A DNA stretch of 64,000 nucleotides from Heterobilharzia americana (GCA_944470555.2 OX104132.1:19229755-19293754); one strand, 5' to 3'; counted from the first letter of the stretch, positions 35,456 through 47,044 are shown. The notes: generated from the sequence alone by a model not told the origin. Made by a program: numbers and translations.

Positions 35456-36361
35456 AGTTAACATTTCGGTCCAGTCAACGATGGATAACAACAACAACAT
35501 CATAATAGACTGATAATCCAGAAGCAATCAGATGGGAAAAGGCTATGAATATGGGTTCTTCTTAGCTGTACTTATCCTCCCTCTTTTCAGCTTTTTATTA
35601 TTAGTTAGTTAAGGATAGTCGGAATGGTGTAATTATTCAGTATATCCAAAAGTGAGCTATATTCACTTATGCAGAGGAGGTTCGATAGACAAGACAATAG
35701 GGCAAATGGGGCTAAGGTTGTAGTAGAAGTTGAGTATATAGTAAGGTTATTGACCATCACCTAAGGTCACCACCAAAGAAATAATCCATTCAAATCCCGC
35801 CATCATTTTGACTACCACTATCCCATTGACCATTCGTCTAACTTTTTAACTTCAATTTTTTTTTTTAATTTACGCACCACCAATTTTCTAATGGGGTTAA
35901 AGCTAAAAATTTACTGTGCATTAATATTTTGGCAATGAAATATTCATAAATAATCCACAAACTAGACGAATGTATTGAGAGTAAAATTGACTTCGATTCA
36001 ACACAGAAAAAAGATAAGTGAACGTGTACGTATACGCACAATACATAACTTTACACATACCTTGACATTTATTGGCGCCAAAATGACAATTTACTTAGAA
36101 GAAAGAAAGTAGGATAATAATAAATGATCATTGGACAACAGAAACAAAGTGATTTTTTTGTTGTCTTATTCATACTTGACTTAGTCTTTTGATGTCTAGA
36201 CGCTCACGTTTATACACATGTATGCACATACATACAAACAAAGATAAACTTACACCAACCAGAATATCTACATTCCATTTCATTAACAAAACCACATACT
36301 TAAAAAGTGTGGTGATCCAGTGTTATCTGTTTTCAAATGACGTTATCATATCTGGATAGGT
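35456..36361. other. Non-coding stretch
   Basis: Nothing was recognised. Confidence 0.3.
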
Positions 36362-36570
36362 ACCCATCAAAGACTGGCATCAGATGAAGAACCATTAGTA
36401 ACCTAAGAGCACTGGATAGCTGTTTCGTCCAAGTATAGGACTCTTCAGCAGTATGCACCCACGACCCGGCTAGGGATCGAACCCAGGACCTTAGGGTTAA
36501 CCATCCAGCCACTGGGTCGTAGTTCAGTGGCTCACAGTTTCCAACTTCCGTCAATTTGCGATATAGCGCG
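36362..36570 (-). repeat. Family-B SINE with conserved hammerhead core
   Basis: On the minus strand: end of the head (CGCTATATCGCAAATTGACG), a tRNA-like part with CCCAGTGGCTGGATGG (box A) and GGGTTCGATCC (box B), then the ribozyme block and a tail complementary to CATCAGATGAAGAACC. A short plus-strand tail piece at 36575-36640 makes a partial fold-back. Confidence 0.75.
36410..36453 (-). ncRNA. Hammerhead-type ribozyme, family B
   Basis: Minus strand: core CTGAAGA, stem II GTCC/GGAC with a 7-nt loop, GAAA, cleavage triplet ATC, and stem I TACTG/CAGTG with one G-U pair. Stem III has a C-A mismatch next to A15.1-U16.1, so cleavage may be weak. Confidence 0.55.
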
Positions 36571-36959
36571 ATACAGCTATCCAGTCCTGTGAGGATTTTA
36601 ATGGTTCTCGAACTAATGAATACCACCTCAACACTAAAATCTCTACTAATCGCAAAATACATCTAGATAAGTGTTTGTGCGTATGTGTGGGTTGATGGGT
36701 GTATGGTGGTTGAGGGTGATTCATGTTCTGATGTCGTCTACGATCATCAACTGACCTTATGTAAATGACAAGGGAAGAGGAGGTGTGAATCGACAATAAT
36801 CATATTTGACGACAGCAACATGTAATTCTTGTTCATCTTCTGATAGCAGATGGAAACCTCAGTCTTCTTACTGTTATGTGTTGGGAAATATTGACGCTGA
36901 AAGATTTACAATTAAGTTATTGTAATTTTAAAACATGATATCAGCATTTATACTGCGTG

Positions 36960-37110
36960 ATGATTGAAGGTGAAATGAAAGCCTAAGCTGCGGCAGGATT
37001 TGAACCAGCTACCTCCGGGGTGATAAAGCACTAGGTTGTTGGTTTGAATCCTTCTGTGGCCAAGATTTTCATTTCACTTCAACCACCCTACCGAGTAGCC
37101 AGTGTGAGTG
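36960..37110. repeat. Fold-back of tRNA-derived SINE (family C)
   Basis: GAAGGTGAAATGAAAGCC near 36966 is mirrored by TTTCATTTCACTTCAACC near 37068. Box-B-like motifs are present on both strands (minus GGTTCAAATCC; plus GGTTTGAATCC). Confidence 0.5.
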
Positions 37111-37194
37111 TGATCAAGTGATAGTAATGCATCACGAGTTTACACGGCGGTCGTGCATGACCCTTGGTGATTGAAGTGAAATAAAAATCTAGTA

Positions 37195-37375
37195 AGCAAC
37201 CGGATATTGTAGCTCAGTTGGTCAAGTACCGGCCGGTAACCTGTAGGTGACTGGTTAGAGTCCTGTCGTGGCCTAGACTTTCATTTCACCTTCAATTATC
37301 AGCAAGTGTCAGTGAGAGTCTTCCAAACTACGACTATTCCAGATAATCAAACTGATAATCAGCATGTGTTTACTG
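37195..37375 (+). repeat. tRNA-derived SINE (family C), best copy
   Basis: Box A TGTAGCTCAGTTGGTCAAG (37209) and box B TGGTTAGAGTCC (37251) sit at tRNA-like spacing. The body has CTTTCATTTCACCTTCAATT and the tail CCAGATAATCAAACTGATAA. Confidence 0.65.
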
Positions 37376-37710
37376 GATCTTTGTAAAATGATGCATAATT
37401 TAAGAATATTCGAACCTCATCTCAAAATGTTAGTGTAAATGCTTTCGATGGATGAAGGTAAACACTGAGGATTTCTCACTTTTCTCCCCTCAACTGACTA
37501 CATAACTAAAACCTTCTGCTACTATTGTGAGAGCTGCTTATGAGGATGCACATAAGTAGTACATATAACGACTTGGATGGATGAGGAATCAGAAAAAAAG
37601 AACATACAATATAGCATGAAAATATGACGCACAAAAGGTGAGATCACTATAATGCAGAACAAAGGATAATTTGTACGTAGAAAATTTGTGGCTAGATATA
37701 GAAATTTCAT

Positions 37711-39157
37711 TTCATGTGTCAAGGATCCTAGGTTCTACAATTCTCCGACGCCTAAGTGGAGCTCAAAAACAGCAAGCCCGAGAAAACCAGGCAGGCTTTA
37801 GACCTGGCCGCGGGAGTATCAACCAAATATTTACACTGCCCCAGGTCCTGGAACATAGGCACGCTTACCGGCGCTCAACAATAGCTGTATTTCCTGACCT
37901 TAAGGCGGCATTCGACTCCGTTGATCGAGAAGTCTTATGGCAATGTCTCTCACTGAAAGGTGTGCCGAGTAAGTACATCACCTTATTGAAGGCTCTCTAC
38001 TCGAACACTTGTGAACGTGTTAGAGCCTATGGTGAGATGTCCGCGGAGCTGTGCTCGTCAAGTGATGTCCGTCAAGGGTGCCCACCATTTACATTCTTAT
38101 CCAATTTTGTCTCAGATATTCTTATGCAGGTCTCCCTCTCATCACCAGGTTACACAGACGTTGACCAAATCAGTGGAGAATTTTCGTTAGACCTAGAATA
38201 TGCAGATGACATTGTCTTGTTAGGTGAAGACGCTGACAAGATACAGAGTCTTCTGAACACTTTGAGTTGGAATTTGAGAATGTTTGGGATGCGGTTCTCA
38301 CCACCAAATGCAAATTGCTGCTCCAGGATTGGTTTTCAATGGTGCCACGCTAACAATAGAGAGTGAAGTGGTTGAGTTTATTGACCACTTAACTTACCTC
38401 GGAAGTAGGATCAGCCCTGGTGGGTCAGTTGCCGATGAAATCTCTGCACGGATACAAAAGGCTCGGTTGGCTTTTGCCAATTCGCGCAACCTATGGCGCC
38501 ACCGTGATATCCGACTGTCTACTCAGGGTCGCGTGTATTGCACAGCAATCCGGTCTATCCTACTGTATGGCTGTGAAACATGGCCATTGAAGGTGGAAGA
38601 TATGAGAAGGCTTCAGGTGTTTGACCACTATTGCCTTCGTAGCATAGGCAAGGTTATGGACCTTCGTAGACTGAGATGGTTGGGACACGTACTACATATG
38701 CCTAGTCACGGATTGCCTCGTCACAAAATGTTGGCTGAAGTAGGCCCAGGCTGGAAAAAGACCAGAGGTGGCCAGACTAAAACATGGCAACAATGTATGA
38801 AGTCTCTGACTGTTGGTTTGAGCCATGTGGGACAATGCAGACTTGGTGGTTGGGGTCTGCGGGACAAGAGGAACCAGTGGTTGGAGACTCTAGATGATAT
38901 GGCTGAGAATCGATGTCAGTGGTGCAGATGTATACACACATTATCCTCATCTTAACGACACTATACCGAATCTTGACATTTTGTCATTCTTCGTTTCTTT
39001 CCTCTCGTACTTTATATTTCTTTTGACTGAATTTTCTTATCTTCATCTTGCGCCTCACTGCCTTTTTACTTGATGTACTGATATGAGCTGTGGCAACTCA
39101 GATCGTTACGGAGTAATGCCTACTTCTATGTTGATATTGATGATGATGATGATGATG
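37711..39157 (+). mobile_element. 5'-truncated RTE-clade retrotransposon with target duplication
   Basis: The unit is bounded by a perfect 13-bp duplication, ATAGAAATTTCAT, at 37698-37710 and 39158-39170. Its 3' end is a (TGA)n tail at 39138-39157, as in RTE-clade elements such as schistosome SR2. The 5' part, including the AP-endonuclease, is missing. The naming to SR2-like is inference. Confidence 0.9.
37729..38955 (+). pseudogene. RTE-like reverse transcriptase, frameshifted and internally deleted
   Basis: Frame 1 (to 38366) shows QARENQAGFRPGRGSINQIF, motif A FPDLKAAFDSVDREVLW, motif B' DVRQGCPP, and motif C LEYADDIVLLGED with the catalytic YADD at 38199-38210. Frame 2 (38284-38955) continues with EFIDHLTYLGSRISPGG, SARIQKARLAFANSRNLW, LLYGCETWPLKVEDMRRLQV, LRRLRWLGHVLHMP and the C-terminal QWLETLDDMAENRCQW. 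A frameshift near 38290-38340 separates the two. Between LRSIGKV and DLRRLRWLGH the family normally has about 30 more residues, so there is an internal deletion. RT residues look intact, but the gene cannot make one protein. Confidence 0.88.
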
Positions 39158-39294
39158 ATAGAAATTTCATCAATACCTGCTGTATTTTTCTCAATCAATC
39201 TACTAAACTGCATATTAAACTTTTACACTACTCATAAATGTCAAACAATATTCATAAGATGGCATTCAATATGGAAGGAAATCAGTTAGAGAAT

Positions 39295-39435
39295 CGTTGA
39301 AGATCTAAGAGCACTGAACAGCTGTTTCATCCCTAGTATGAGACTCCTCAACAGTACGCATCCATGGTCCCGACACAGACCGAACTGAGGGCGAGTTGAC
39401 CATCCAGCCAGTAGGTTGTAGTTCGTCTTACTTCA
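39295..39435 (-). repeat. Family-B SINE, minus copy of an inverted pair
   Basis: Minus strand: GATGCGTACTGTTGAGGAGT, with C3 changed to T, then a GGGATGAAAC variant. The tail is complementary to GTTGAAGATCTAAGAGCACTG. Confidence 0.65.
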
Positions 39436-39484
39436 AGGAACAACCATCCCAAACTGTGGATCATCGAACCTCAACCCACTGACT

Positions 39485-39660
39485 GGATGGTCAACTTGTC
39501 TTCTATGCAGCTTGAAGGTCCTGAGTCCGATCCCTGGTGGGGTTATGGGTACATTCTGTTGAGGAATCTCATACTAGGATGAAACAGTTGTCCAATACTC
39601 ACATGTTTCCAGTCGTTTCCCAACTGATGTCAGTACGTGATTAATACTACCTTCAAAATG
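39485..39660 (+). repeat. Family-B SINE, plus copy of an inverted pair
   Basis: Box-B-like GAGTCCGATCCC is followed by CTGTTGAGGAATCTCATACT and GGATGAAACAGTTGTCC. The core has C3 changed to T. The tail CCAACTGATGTCAGTACGTG is clear. Both copies of the pair share the C3 change. Confidence 0.65.
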
Positions 39661-40924
39661 AAATCTTTATAAACCTCAAACCACATAAAATAGTATTTAG
39701 TTATAATATTTTTAGGTATGAAAAAGTTTTTCACACAATTTTACCACTATTGTCTGTGAGTTAAAGTTGTAAAAAGGTGATGTAATTTGCTCTATTTACC
39801 AGACAGGCAGAAAGTAACCAAAAAGTTTCGCTCCAACTGTTTCATTTATATTAGCGTTCTGCTTTCTTACTAGTGGGATTCTTCCACCAAGTTAACTCAA
39901 ATTAACATATCACAGATGAATGTCATAATTTTTGCTGTACGAAACAGTAAAATGACAATAAATTTATACTCTGTTGGAATAGTCATAAGTTTTTATTGAT
40001 GACAGTTGAAATGAGAGTTGATATGAAATATTGTACTGTGTACATTTGTTTGTAATATAGAAAAGTTTTATTTTGTTTCCAAATAATAGTTTCACATAAC
40101 ACTGCTTGGAGCCTGTAGGCGGTTGGTACTTTCCAGCTATCCACACCATGGAAGTTATCACTGCAAGGCATCTGATAGTGGAAAAATAAATAGTTTTATA
40201 TGACCGCAGAGCTCATAGGACACCTGCCCGAGGCTTATAACATATAGGCCTATTTTAGGGTTTTTGGACTAGGATTTGATTTTGCTAACACTGCACAAGA
40301 AAAGCCCTATATTCCCGCACAGCAAAGAGGAATGTGCTATTTTTGCAGTCTAACTTTCTGAGTCCCCACTCCTTCCCATGATGAAAACAGCATCAGTATG
40401 TTATTGCTGGTCATTTGTAGGAAACATTTGACTGTTATCACACCATGTCCAGCTAGTAATATGACTTCGCTTTATAATTTCCATCATAAACCTGCTATTT
40501 ACATTATGATCATACCTGAGATGGTAGGAACTCAAGAAACAAGCATTCCAAACAGCATATTTCGTCGGGTGGTTGTGAAATGCAAACGAGACTGGTACAT
40601 CAAGATAGCAGTTATCATTTGCTTTCACATAACGCACTGTTCTACTGTGATGACTCAAGTTTTGGAGGACCAACTAATGCGATAATGTTATCTGAATAAA
40701 AAAAATGTTGGTGAAGAACATTGTTTTCAACAGAATTCTCTTTGAACACACCTAAGAATCAAACCAATTTTTTTGCGAAACACATAAACAGTGAAAGTCA
40801 GAATGACAACTAGTGACAACAAATAGTGAAATTTCCTCATAGTTTCGCGAAGGAAACCAAAATAACAATCGGATCACATGATGTCATATGTACGAAACTA
40901 CAAACGGCGTCAAGATTTAGAGTC
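39661..40924. other. Non-coding stretch with overlapping unassigned open frames
   Basis: Open frames of 90-95 codons overlap on both strands at 40398-40685. Neither shows a recognisable domain or splice context. Confidence 0.25.
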
Positions 40925-41225
40925 ATTCTCACCGTGAACTGGTCTATTCAACAACAGGATAATACAAGCAACATCCTGCAAACTATACCCGTTGTACAAG
41001 AGGTGACTATTGCAACCCAGTGGCCTAGTGGATAACACTCTGGCGTTTAAAGCAATGGGTACTAGGTTTGAATCCCAGTGGGAACAACATCACACACTAG
41101 GATGCAAGTAAGCCCAACTAACGAGTCCCAGTTAAGAAAAAACATGTATCTGAGATTCTGCTGTTGGCCTCTATCCATCATTGATATCAAAATGAACCGC
41201 ATAGTTTGGAAGAAACTAATCCGTT
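40925..41225 (+). repeat. Smα-type SINE, near full length, decayed ribozyme
   Basis: The start is TATTCAACAACAGGATAATAC. The pol III boxes are well kept: box A CAGTGGCCTAGTGGATAACA (41019) and box B AGGTTTGAATCCCAG (41064). The hammerhead block (about 41107-41165) reads CTAACGAGTCCCAGTTAAG then AAAAAAC, so the core and GAAA are lost. Confidence 0.75.
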
Positions 41226-42159
41226 CGTATAGCTAGTCAGAAGTCAGGAAGTCTAAGCTATTTGGTTGTGCCAATTGGATTAGTCCGTGTTTGCCATTGA
41301 TGAGCTCCATCCCAGATAGACAGAACAGTAGTCTGGTGTTTAGATAATCTCAATCTGTTTAGAAAGCACTACTCATCGGTGTCATCAGTGATACTCAACT
41401 ATTTATGTCATTTATTAGTAAATTTAACAGAACTTTCATGAGTCATTTTACCTACATATAAGACATCATGGTGATTTTTCCTTTAGTGATAACAAAGTGG
41501 TGAAATATGAACTTAATAACCATTTAAAACTAATAAGACATCGAACTAAATAACGATTCAGTCCTCATAATCGATTTGTTTCGAGAGCAGTTTCCCTGAG
41601 ATTATAATTAGAATTGATGATATATATTGTCAACCAATTCGGATGTGAGAATAGGCACTCATCGATAGAGTATATTGCATACTTGCCGCACTACACCATG
41701 AATTAACTGGAGTCAAACTTACTAGTTGTACGACAAAGTGATTAGCAAGTGATTTAGAGTCTCTGGATTCGGTTTCACACGTATTTGTTGGTTTTGTACT
41801 CTGCTATGCAGTTCCAAATGAGGATGAAACAAAAGTATATACTCTTTAAAATAACAAAACATCAGCATTCAGCTATTGTAAAACAAAAGGAGGTTATAGA
41901 GAAGAAAATTATCTTTTCGACAGTGTACATTCGTTAATATATAAAATGATAGAATATCCCAGACAGGTTTCTGGTCAAAGGTCAAATTGAATCGATAGGT
42001 GTATATATGGAATGAAAATATCTCAATATTTTTTATAAAATGCATTGAACAGTAAAATTTGATATCTGATAAAAAATAGATAAGTAAATCAACATCTGAT
42101 GAAATATATAAGTAAATAAATAAATAAATTTATTGAGGGGGTTGTGGAGATTTGGAAAT
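41226..42159. other. Non-coding stretch
   Basis: Nothing was recognised apart from an AAAT-rich run at 42103-42130 next to the fold-back. Confidence 0.35.
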
Positions 42160-42219
42160 ATTTCAAGTTGTTATTCATCGAAGACTGACATCAGTTGGAA
42201 GAACAAAGGAAACCTGGGA

Positions 42220-42265
42220 GCACTGGACAGCTGTTTCGTCCTAGTGTGGGATTCCTCAGCAGTGC
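42220..42265 (-). ncRNA. Hammerhead-type ribozyme, family B, fold-back left arm
   Basis: Minus strand: stem I GCACTG/CAGTGC, core CTGAGGA, GAAA and cleavage triplet GTC are all intact. The base pair of stem II nearest the core is an A-C mismatch (ATCC/GGAC). Confidence 0.6.
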
Positions 42266-42300
42266 GCGGGTTCGATCCCTGCTGGTGGGGTCGTGGGTGC

Positions 42301-42346
42301 GCACTGCTGAGGAGTCCCATACTAGGACGAAACAGCTGTCCAGTGC
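42301..42346 (+). ncRNA. Hammerhead-type ribozyme, family B, fold-back right arm
   Basis: Stem I is GCACTG/CAGTGC (six Watson-Crick pairs). The core is CTGAGGA (42307-42313), stem II GTCC/GGAC, GAAA 42329-42332, stem III AC/GT around AGCT, and cleavage triplet GTC ending 42340. This is the best family-B copy in the window. Confidence 0.75.
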
Positions 42347-42429
42347 TCCCAGGTTTCCTTCGTTCCTCCGACTGATGTCAGTCTTCGATGAATAACAATT
42401 TGAAATAAATAAGTTACAACTATGAAAGT

Positions 42430-44027
42430 AAACAGAGGTGGAGGGTCTGATTGAGTCTCCGGTGAAGAGAGTGTTAGTACATGTTTCTTCAAAATATACA
42501 ATTGAGGTTAGAAACTTTGAATGGCTAAGGCTTTGGCTGTACGTAAGTGTCTAATCCCCACCCCTTTTAATAGATTTGTTCAAACTTTGTAAAGAACTTT
42601 GAATGAGATTCCCAAAGGAGTTTTCTAGATGTCCAGAATCTACAAAATATTCAACGATGTAGCTAGAGATGGTTTTGTGCTCATAGTTCAACAACCAGGT
42701 AATGTTCAAGACTGCACTTTTCAAGCCAGTACATAATAAGACTGATGTACTCTGCTCCACCAGAGTAAATGAGCTTGTAAATACACACATTGATAAGACC
42801 TAATACATCAAGTTGTCTTTCATGCACTGACAAATCAGCTTTTGACATGAGAACACAAAACACGGTGGCTTACAGTATAGAATATTCCGCTTAGGGACTT
42901 TGACAAACATTGACGAAGGATGTCCGCGGCAATAATATCTTTGAATCTAAGGCTCACTAAAAGTATCTTCTTCGAAACTGTCTGGATCTGTACCATCTTC
43001 TTTTCTTCTGTATTTTCCAATAGTTCTAGGACTGATTTCAGTCCACGATCAACATTTTGAAGTCAATCAATCCTTCATATATCTCCTAACCGAATAATAA
43101 TAACAGCGTTACTGGTTATACTAGCGAGGAATGAATCGACGAAAATAGCAAGATGACGTAACCATTTCAACACTTAGAGCGGATAAAGACTAAAAAACTT
43201 TGAAGTTACATAATATTAATAGATGAAATAAGTGAATAATCACATTTTGAGCAAAGTTTGCTGAAGATAATAGAGGTTAAAAATTTTTAATGGACAAAAC
43301 CCATTTTTATAAAGTTTCCTCTTGTCAAATCAATGATCTTATTTGCATAAACTATTTTTGAACAGAAAGAATGATGTCATTTCTTTTATCTTCAGTAGTT
43401 TCAGCTATGTATAGAAAGCGAGCTAAAACCATGTAGATAAAATTTGATGAGCTATGCTAAATTATTTTAAAAAGATTAATCTTGCTCATTCCATGAAATC
43501 TGTCGGTTAAATGAGACAAAAATGAGCTTCATATTGACTTTGCCCATCCAACTTTCAACCAAAAACATAAGTGTTAAAGTTTATTCGAGAGGTGAATACT
43601 TATTACATAGAGAGATGATAACTGGAATTTTGAAAAAGTGAGACTTAAGCAGGATTCAAAGCAATAACCTGTGGGTCACCAACTCGGATAGTTTCAAACA
43701 GTCTCATCTAAAATCTGTCTGTCAGTCCCCTTTCTAATCCAACTTGATTTGACTCTGATCAGAAAGACCTGACTGGACACCGACTGCAGTTACGATGAAC
43801 AGACAGCTATATACAACTAAGTTATATGACAGCTGAATAAAACCTTTGATGAGTGTAATAAAACTACTAATCTGCCCAGCAACTGGATGTCATATTTTAG
43901 CCGGTAGAATCGTAAGCAAACAACATAAAAGCGGTTAGCTTAAATCTTACAGTGAGCCAGGTATTCGTTTCGTCTGCAATTATAACCTCATATGGTCTGA
44001 CCAGCAAAAAAATCGATTAACACATTA
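42430..44027. other. Non-coding stretch
   Basis: Nothing firm was recognised. Confidence 0.3.
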
Positions 44028-44715
44028 GGATAGGATGATTAGTTTGCAAATGATTTACAAACTTGGCAGCCCCCTTTGACAGTTATCACAGCGGAGTAGT
44101 TTCTTGAACTACCCAACTATGGTGTCCGTAAGGTTTCTGTTGAAAACCGTTTGTCAGCAAAGATTTATAGGTGTCATCTCTGACACAAAACTGTCATGAA
44201 CTAGCAAAATATACTACTACTACTACTACTACTACTTATACTAATACTACCAAACACACTACTAATACTACTACTACTGAACAACATAGGTGGTTAAAGA
44301 CCTCGCCAGTCAGACCAGGGTAACCCTTTCATTCATTTGAGGCATAGCTCGTCACTTTTGTATCAAAAATTACACTTTGTGGTCTCGCCATAGTGGTTTC
44401 TAGTGGAAGCCTTGTTGGCACCACAGTTAGGCAGTTGAAAGAAACTACTCAACTGTTCGGAATATCAAGGTGAACTATGCGGTTTGTAAATCATTGGTTA
44501 TTTTACTTTGAGTATATCGGTCCATGCAAGCCAGCAAACCAGATTTAGGTGATCTGAACTAATTCGACTGTGTCAGCTAAAGAATTTGTCCGGGTACACT
44601 GCTGATGAGCTGAGCCTAAAACAAGCGAAACAGCCGTATAGTGTTTAGACCTGGATGGTTACAGATCATTCCGAGTGGTTTTCAGCTGTTCGAGTTGTTC
44701 AGTAGTAGCCTAATA
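44028..44715. repeat. Family-D repeat in fold-back arrangement around (ACT)n
   Basis: A plus-strand piece (44050-44130: AAATGATTTACAAACTTGGC, GAGTAGTTTCTTGAACTACC) is mirrored at about 44400-44500 (AAGAAACTACTCAACTG, GGTTTGTAAATCATTGG). An interrupted (ACT)n tract at 44213-44278 lies between them. The 3' part continues on the plus strand through AACTAATTCGACTGTGTCAG to the ribozyme block and GTTTAGACCTGGATGG. Confidence 0.65.
44596..44644 (+). ncRNA. Hammerhead-type ribozyme, family D
   Basis: Stem I is ACACTG/TAGTGT (44596-44601 with 44639-44644, one G-U). Core CTGATGA is at 44602-44608. Stem II is GCT/AGC with a 12-nt loop (GAGCCTAAAACA). GAAA is at 44627-44630. Stem III is AC/GT around AGCC, and the cleavage triplet is GTA ending 44638. 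Every invariant core base is present. The stem II sequence and long loop differ from both Smα and family B. Confidence 0.65.
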
Positions 44716-45706
44716 CATGAAGACTTGTGGCACATGTGATTTTCAGGTTTGTTATTTTATTACCACGATAATCATGGTCTAAACAGTGTCCACCTAGATG
44801 TCAATTAATTTCCTCACATTACAGGTTTCTTAACTGAAAATTGAAAACCCAACTAGACAGCCTACAGCATGACAAAATGCCAACTAACAGTTATTCTTCA
44901 CTATATACGACAACCGGGTATGATATACGGCGGCTGAAATAATTTTCAGATAGGTGAGCAGTTACATTTCACAGCCCAGTTGGTCAGAAATCACATCTAT
45001 AGCCCGAAACCCATTGAAGTTTAAAACTGTCCTCTAATCGGCTTTACTGTGAAATGCATACTAATCCATAATAGTAATAAATCCTTGGATAATAATTTAG
45101 TTAATAACTTTTTCAGTTACTAATGATTGACCCACCCTCTTAATACTTGATCCCTGAGGAGAAAATACTATTGTGCACCCGTTTAATCTCAACACAGGCT
45201 ATGCTTAACTAGGCATTACAAAAACCTTGATAAGAAAATTGAAAGGTCATGCAAGAATGAAGTCAGAAATGTATATTTTATTGAAACAGTTTGAATTCCT
45301 TCCCTTTACCCTACCTACCTCTGTCTTTCTCCATCTTTTTCCGCCTATCTAGCTCTTTCAATCGAGTTACCCACCACACATTACAGGTAGGTATTAACTG
45401 CACCAATCCTTCTATTTGTCTTTGTTTTATCCCCAGTTTATTTAACAGTTCGAATGGATAAACAAAAGTATATGTAAAAAACGTAGTCAAGTAAATAAAC
45501 GTGATGATTTAACAAGAATTTTTCTTTCTAGACAAGATTATTACCCTACTATTTCTCTTCCTCGTGAACATAATACAAGTCGAAAGGCTTAAACATTAAA
45601 AGCACTTGATTGTTCATTGAATTACCCCTTATTTCATAGTAGTTTATAGAAGAGGAATTCAATAATGATCTTTTTCAAAGTTTGGTCAGCAATAATGACC
45701 TTTGAA
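44716..45706. other. Non-coding stretch
   Basis: Nothing was recognised. Confidence 0.3.
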
Positions 45707-45890
45707 GTTGGCATTCATCATGGACTGGCATAAATTGAAAAACCGTTGAATTCCCGGGAGCGTTAGGGAGCTGATTCGTCCTAACATGGGACTCTTCGGC
45801 AGTGCGCACTCCTGATCCCGTCATGGATCGAACCCAGGACCCCCAGGCAACGCCACAAGCACATTGCCACTAAGCCACCGGGTTAGATTT
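45707..45890 (-). repeat. Family-B SINE with decayed ribozyme
   Basis: Minus strand: box A CCGGTGGCTTAGTGGCAATG, box B CTGGGTTCGATCCATG, then a block with CCGAAGAGTCCCATGTTAGG and GAATCAGCTCCC (core and GAAA mutated). The tail is complementary to ATCATGGACTGGCATAAATTG. Confidence 0.7.
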
Positions 45891-46382
45891 CAACGGAACA
45901 CACTTTAATACTTCTGCTAGCCCGCGAAATAGCCAAAACTTGATTGAGAGTCGTAGTTGAGTATTTGTCGGCATATCTGGCTTGTTTTTACTTTTGATGA
46001 CTATCAATTCATTAAAATAGTTTTCACTAGATTATTAGTTAACTGAAATTCACTGACTAAAAAATAGAATGGCACCTACTGGTTGATTCGGTCCTAAGGA
46101 TTATCAAGTCTTTTAGTGTATTGAAAATGGTTCTAACCTGTTCTATTGTTAGATGTCACAATACATCTACTCTCTACATCTAGAATGAGGTTAAAAAACG
46201 CTGAAGATATTCAAAGTCAATTAGATCATTTGAAGATTTCTAGGACATCATGTGACTCTAAATGTGACTATCTAATTGGATGAGTGACTTCAGAGGTCAC
46301 ACTAACAAAGACTGAAACATCCAATTAGGTCTCTTCGTTTCGACTGCAAGGGCAGATTTTCGTAAAAAAATAAGTTTAATTC

Positions 46383-46458
46383 GTTACTTCAGTTGTTGCT
46401 GGGGTGACCTTTAAATTCGAGTGACTTTGACGGCCACCCTAGCAACTGCTGAGGTAAC
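46383..46458. repeat. Short palindromic repeat (family E)
   Basis: GTTACTTCAGTTGTTGCTGG (46383) is mirrored by CCTAGCAACTGCTGAGGTAAC at the right end. The arms are 24 bp with 3 differences. The same unit occurs on both flanks of the 57.4-kb palindrome. Confidence 0.6.
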
Positions 46459-46849
46459 CAATTCGGTTTTGTTATGTTGCCTGGGCAGTTAGGCTTTCAT
46501 AAAACAAGGAAAAGTAATTGACTGCATTGGCAGTGGCTAGATTGCCTTTAAAGTTACTCGACGGTAAGTGTGAATAATGAAAATCTCGGACCGCTATTTA
46601 AAGACGCTATCCATTAGAAATCAAAACCACCTGATAACTCACAGACTGCAAGACGGAATTAAAGATATAATTTGTGTAAACATGTATCTATCCTGATGAG
46701 TGGTGTGGTGTATTGAGTGTTAGATGTGAGATCTTTGGCTGGCTAGGTAAGTGAGTTACCAACTTTAGTGAATAATAGGAACTATGTGAGAAAACTGATA
46801 GACTCAGACAGTCAATTCCTCAGTAGTCTCAATCACCTCATGTCCATGT

Positions 46850-47000
46850 CCGATACTTCTATTTACCACTCAGTATTCACTGGCTACTACAAAGACCCAT
46901 TTATGACCTTGGAGTAGTCGTTAGCTGTTTCGCCCTCGCCAGGACCAGGGATAGAACCCGGGACCTTTCAGTCACACAGCGAACGCGTTAACCATCCTGA
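46850..47000 (-). repeat. Family-B SINE fragment lacking the ribozyme core
   Basis: Minus strand: tRNA-like AGGATGGTTAACGCGTTCGC and box B CCGGGTTCTATCCCTG, then GGCGAAACAGCTAACGAC. The ribozyme core half has been deleted. Confidence 0.55.
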
Positions 47001-47044
47001 CACTAAGTAGGAGTCCAAAAGGGAAAATCCTAATAAATCTCAGA

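Larger units (their letters stand above)
42160..42406. repeat. Fold-back element of two head-to-head family-B units
   Basis: Arms 42160-42267 and 42299-42406 are 108 bp each and differ at 6 positions when inverted (about 94 percent). The 31-bp spacer includes GGGTTCGATCCCTGCTGG. Each arm contains one hammerhead block, on opposite strands. GAGGGGGTTGTGGAGATTTG, an extension outside the left arm at 42135, also occurs inverted at the right end of the 52513-53073 element, so it belongs to the mobile unit. Confidence 0.85.

Noticed and set aside
37195..37270. A functional tRNA gene at the family-C SINE
   Set aside because: The promoter boxes have tRNA spacing, but the flanking arms do not pair as a cloverleaf and the unit recurs as a repeat.
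37671..37728. Start codon for the RTE reading frame at 37671
   Set aside because: The ATG lies outside the element, before its 13-bp target duplication, so it is chance flank sequence.
40398..40685. Host gene in the overlapping 90-95 codon frames
   Set aside because: Both strands are open, no domain is recognisable and there are no splice signals. Low stop density by chance is the simpler explanation.
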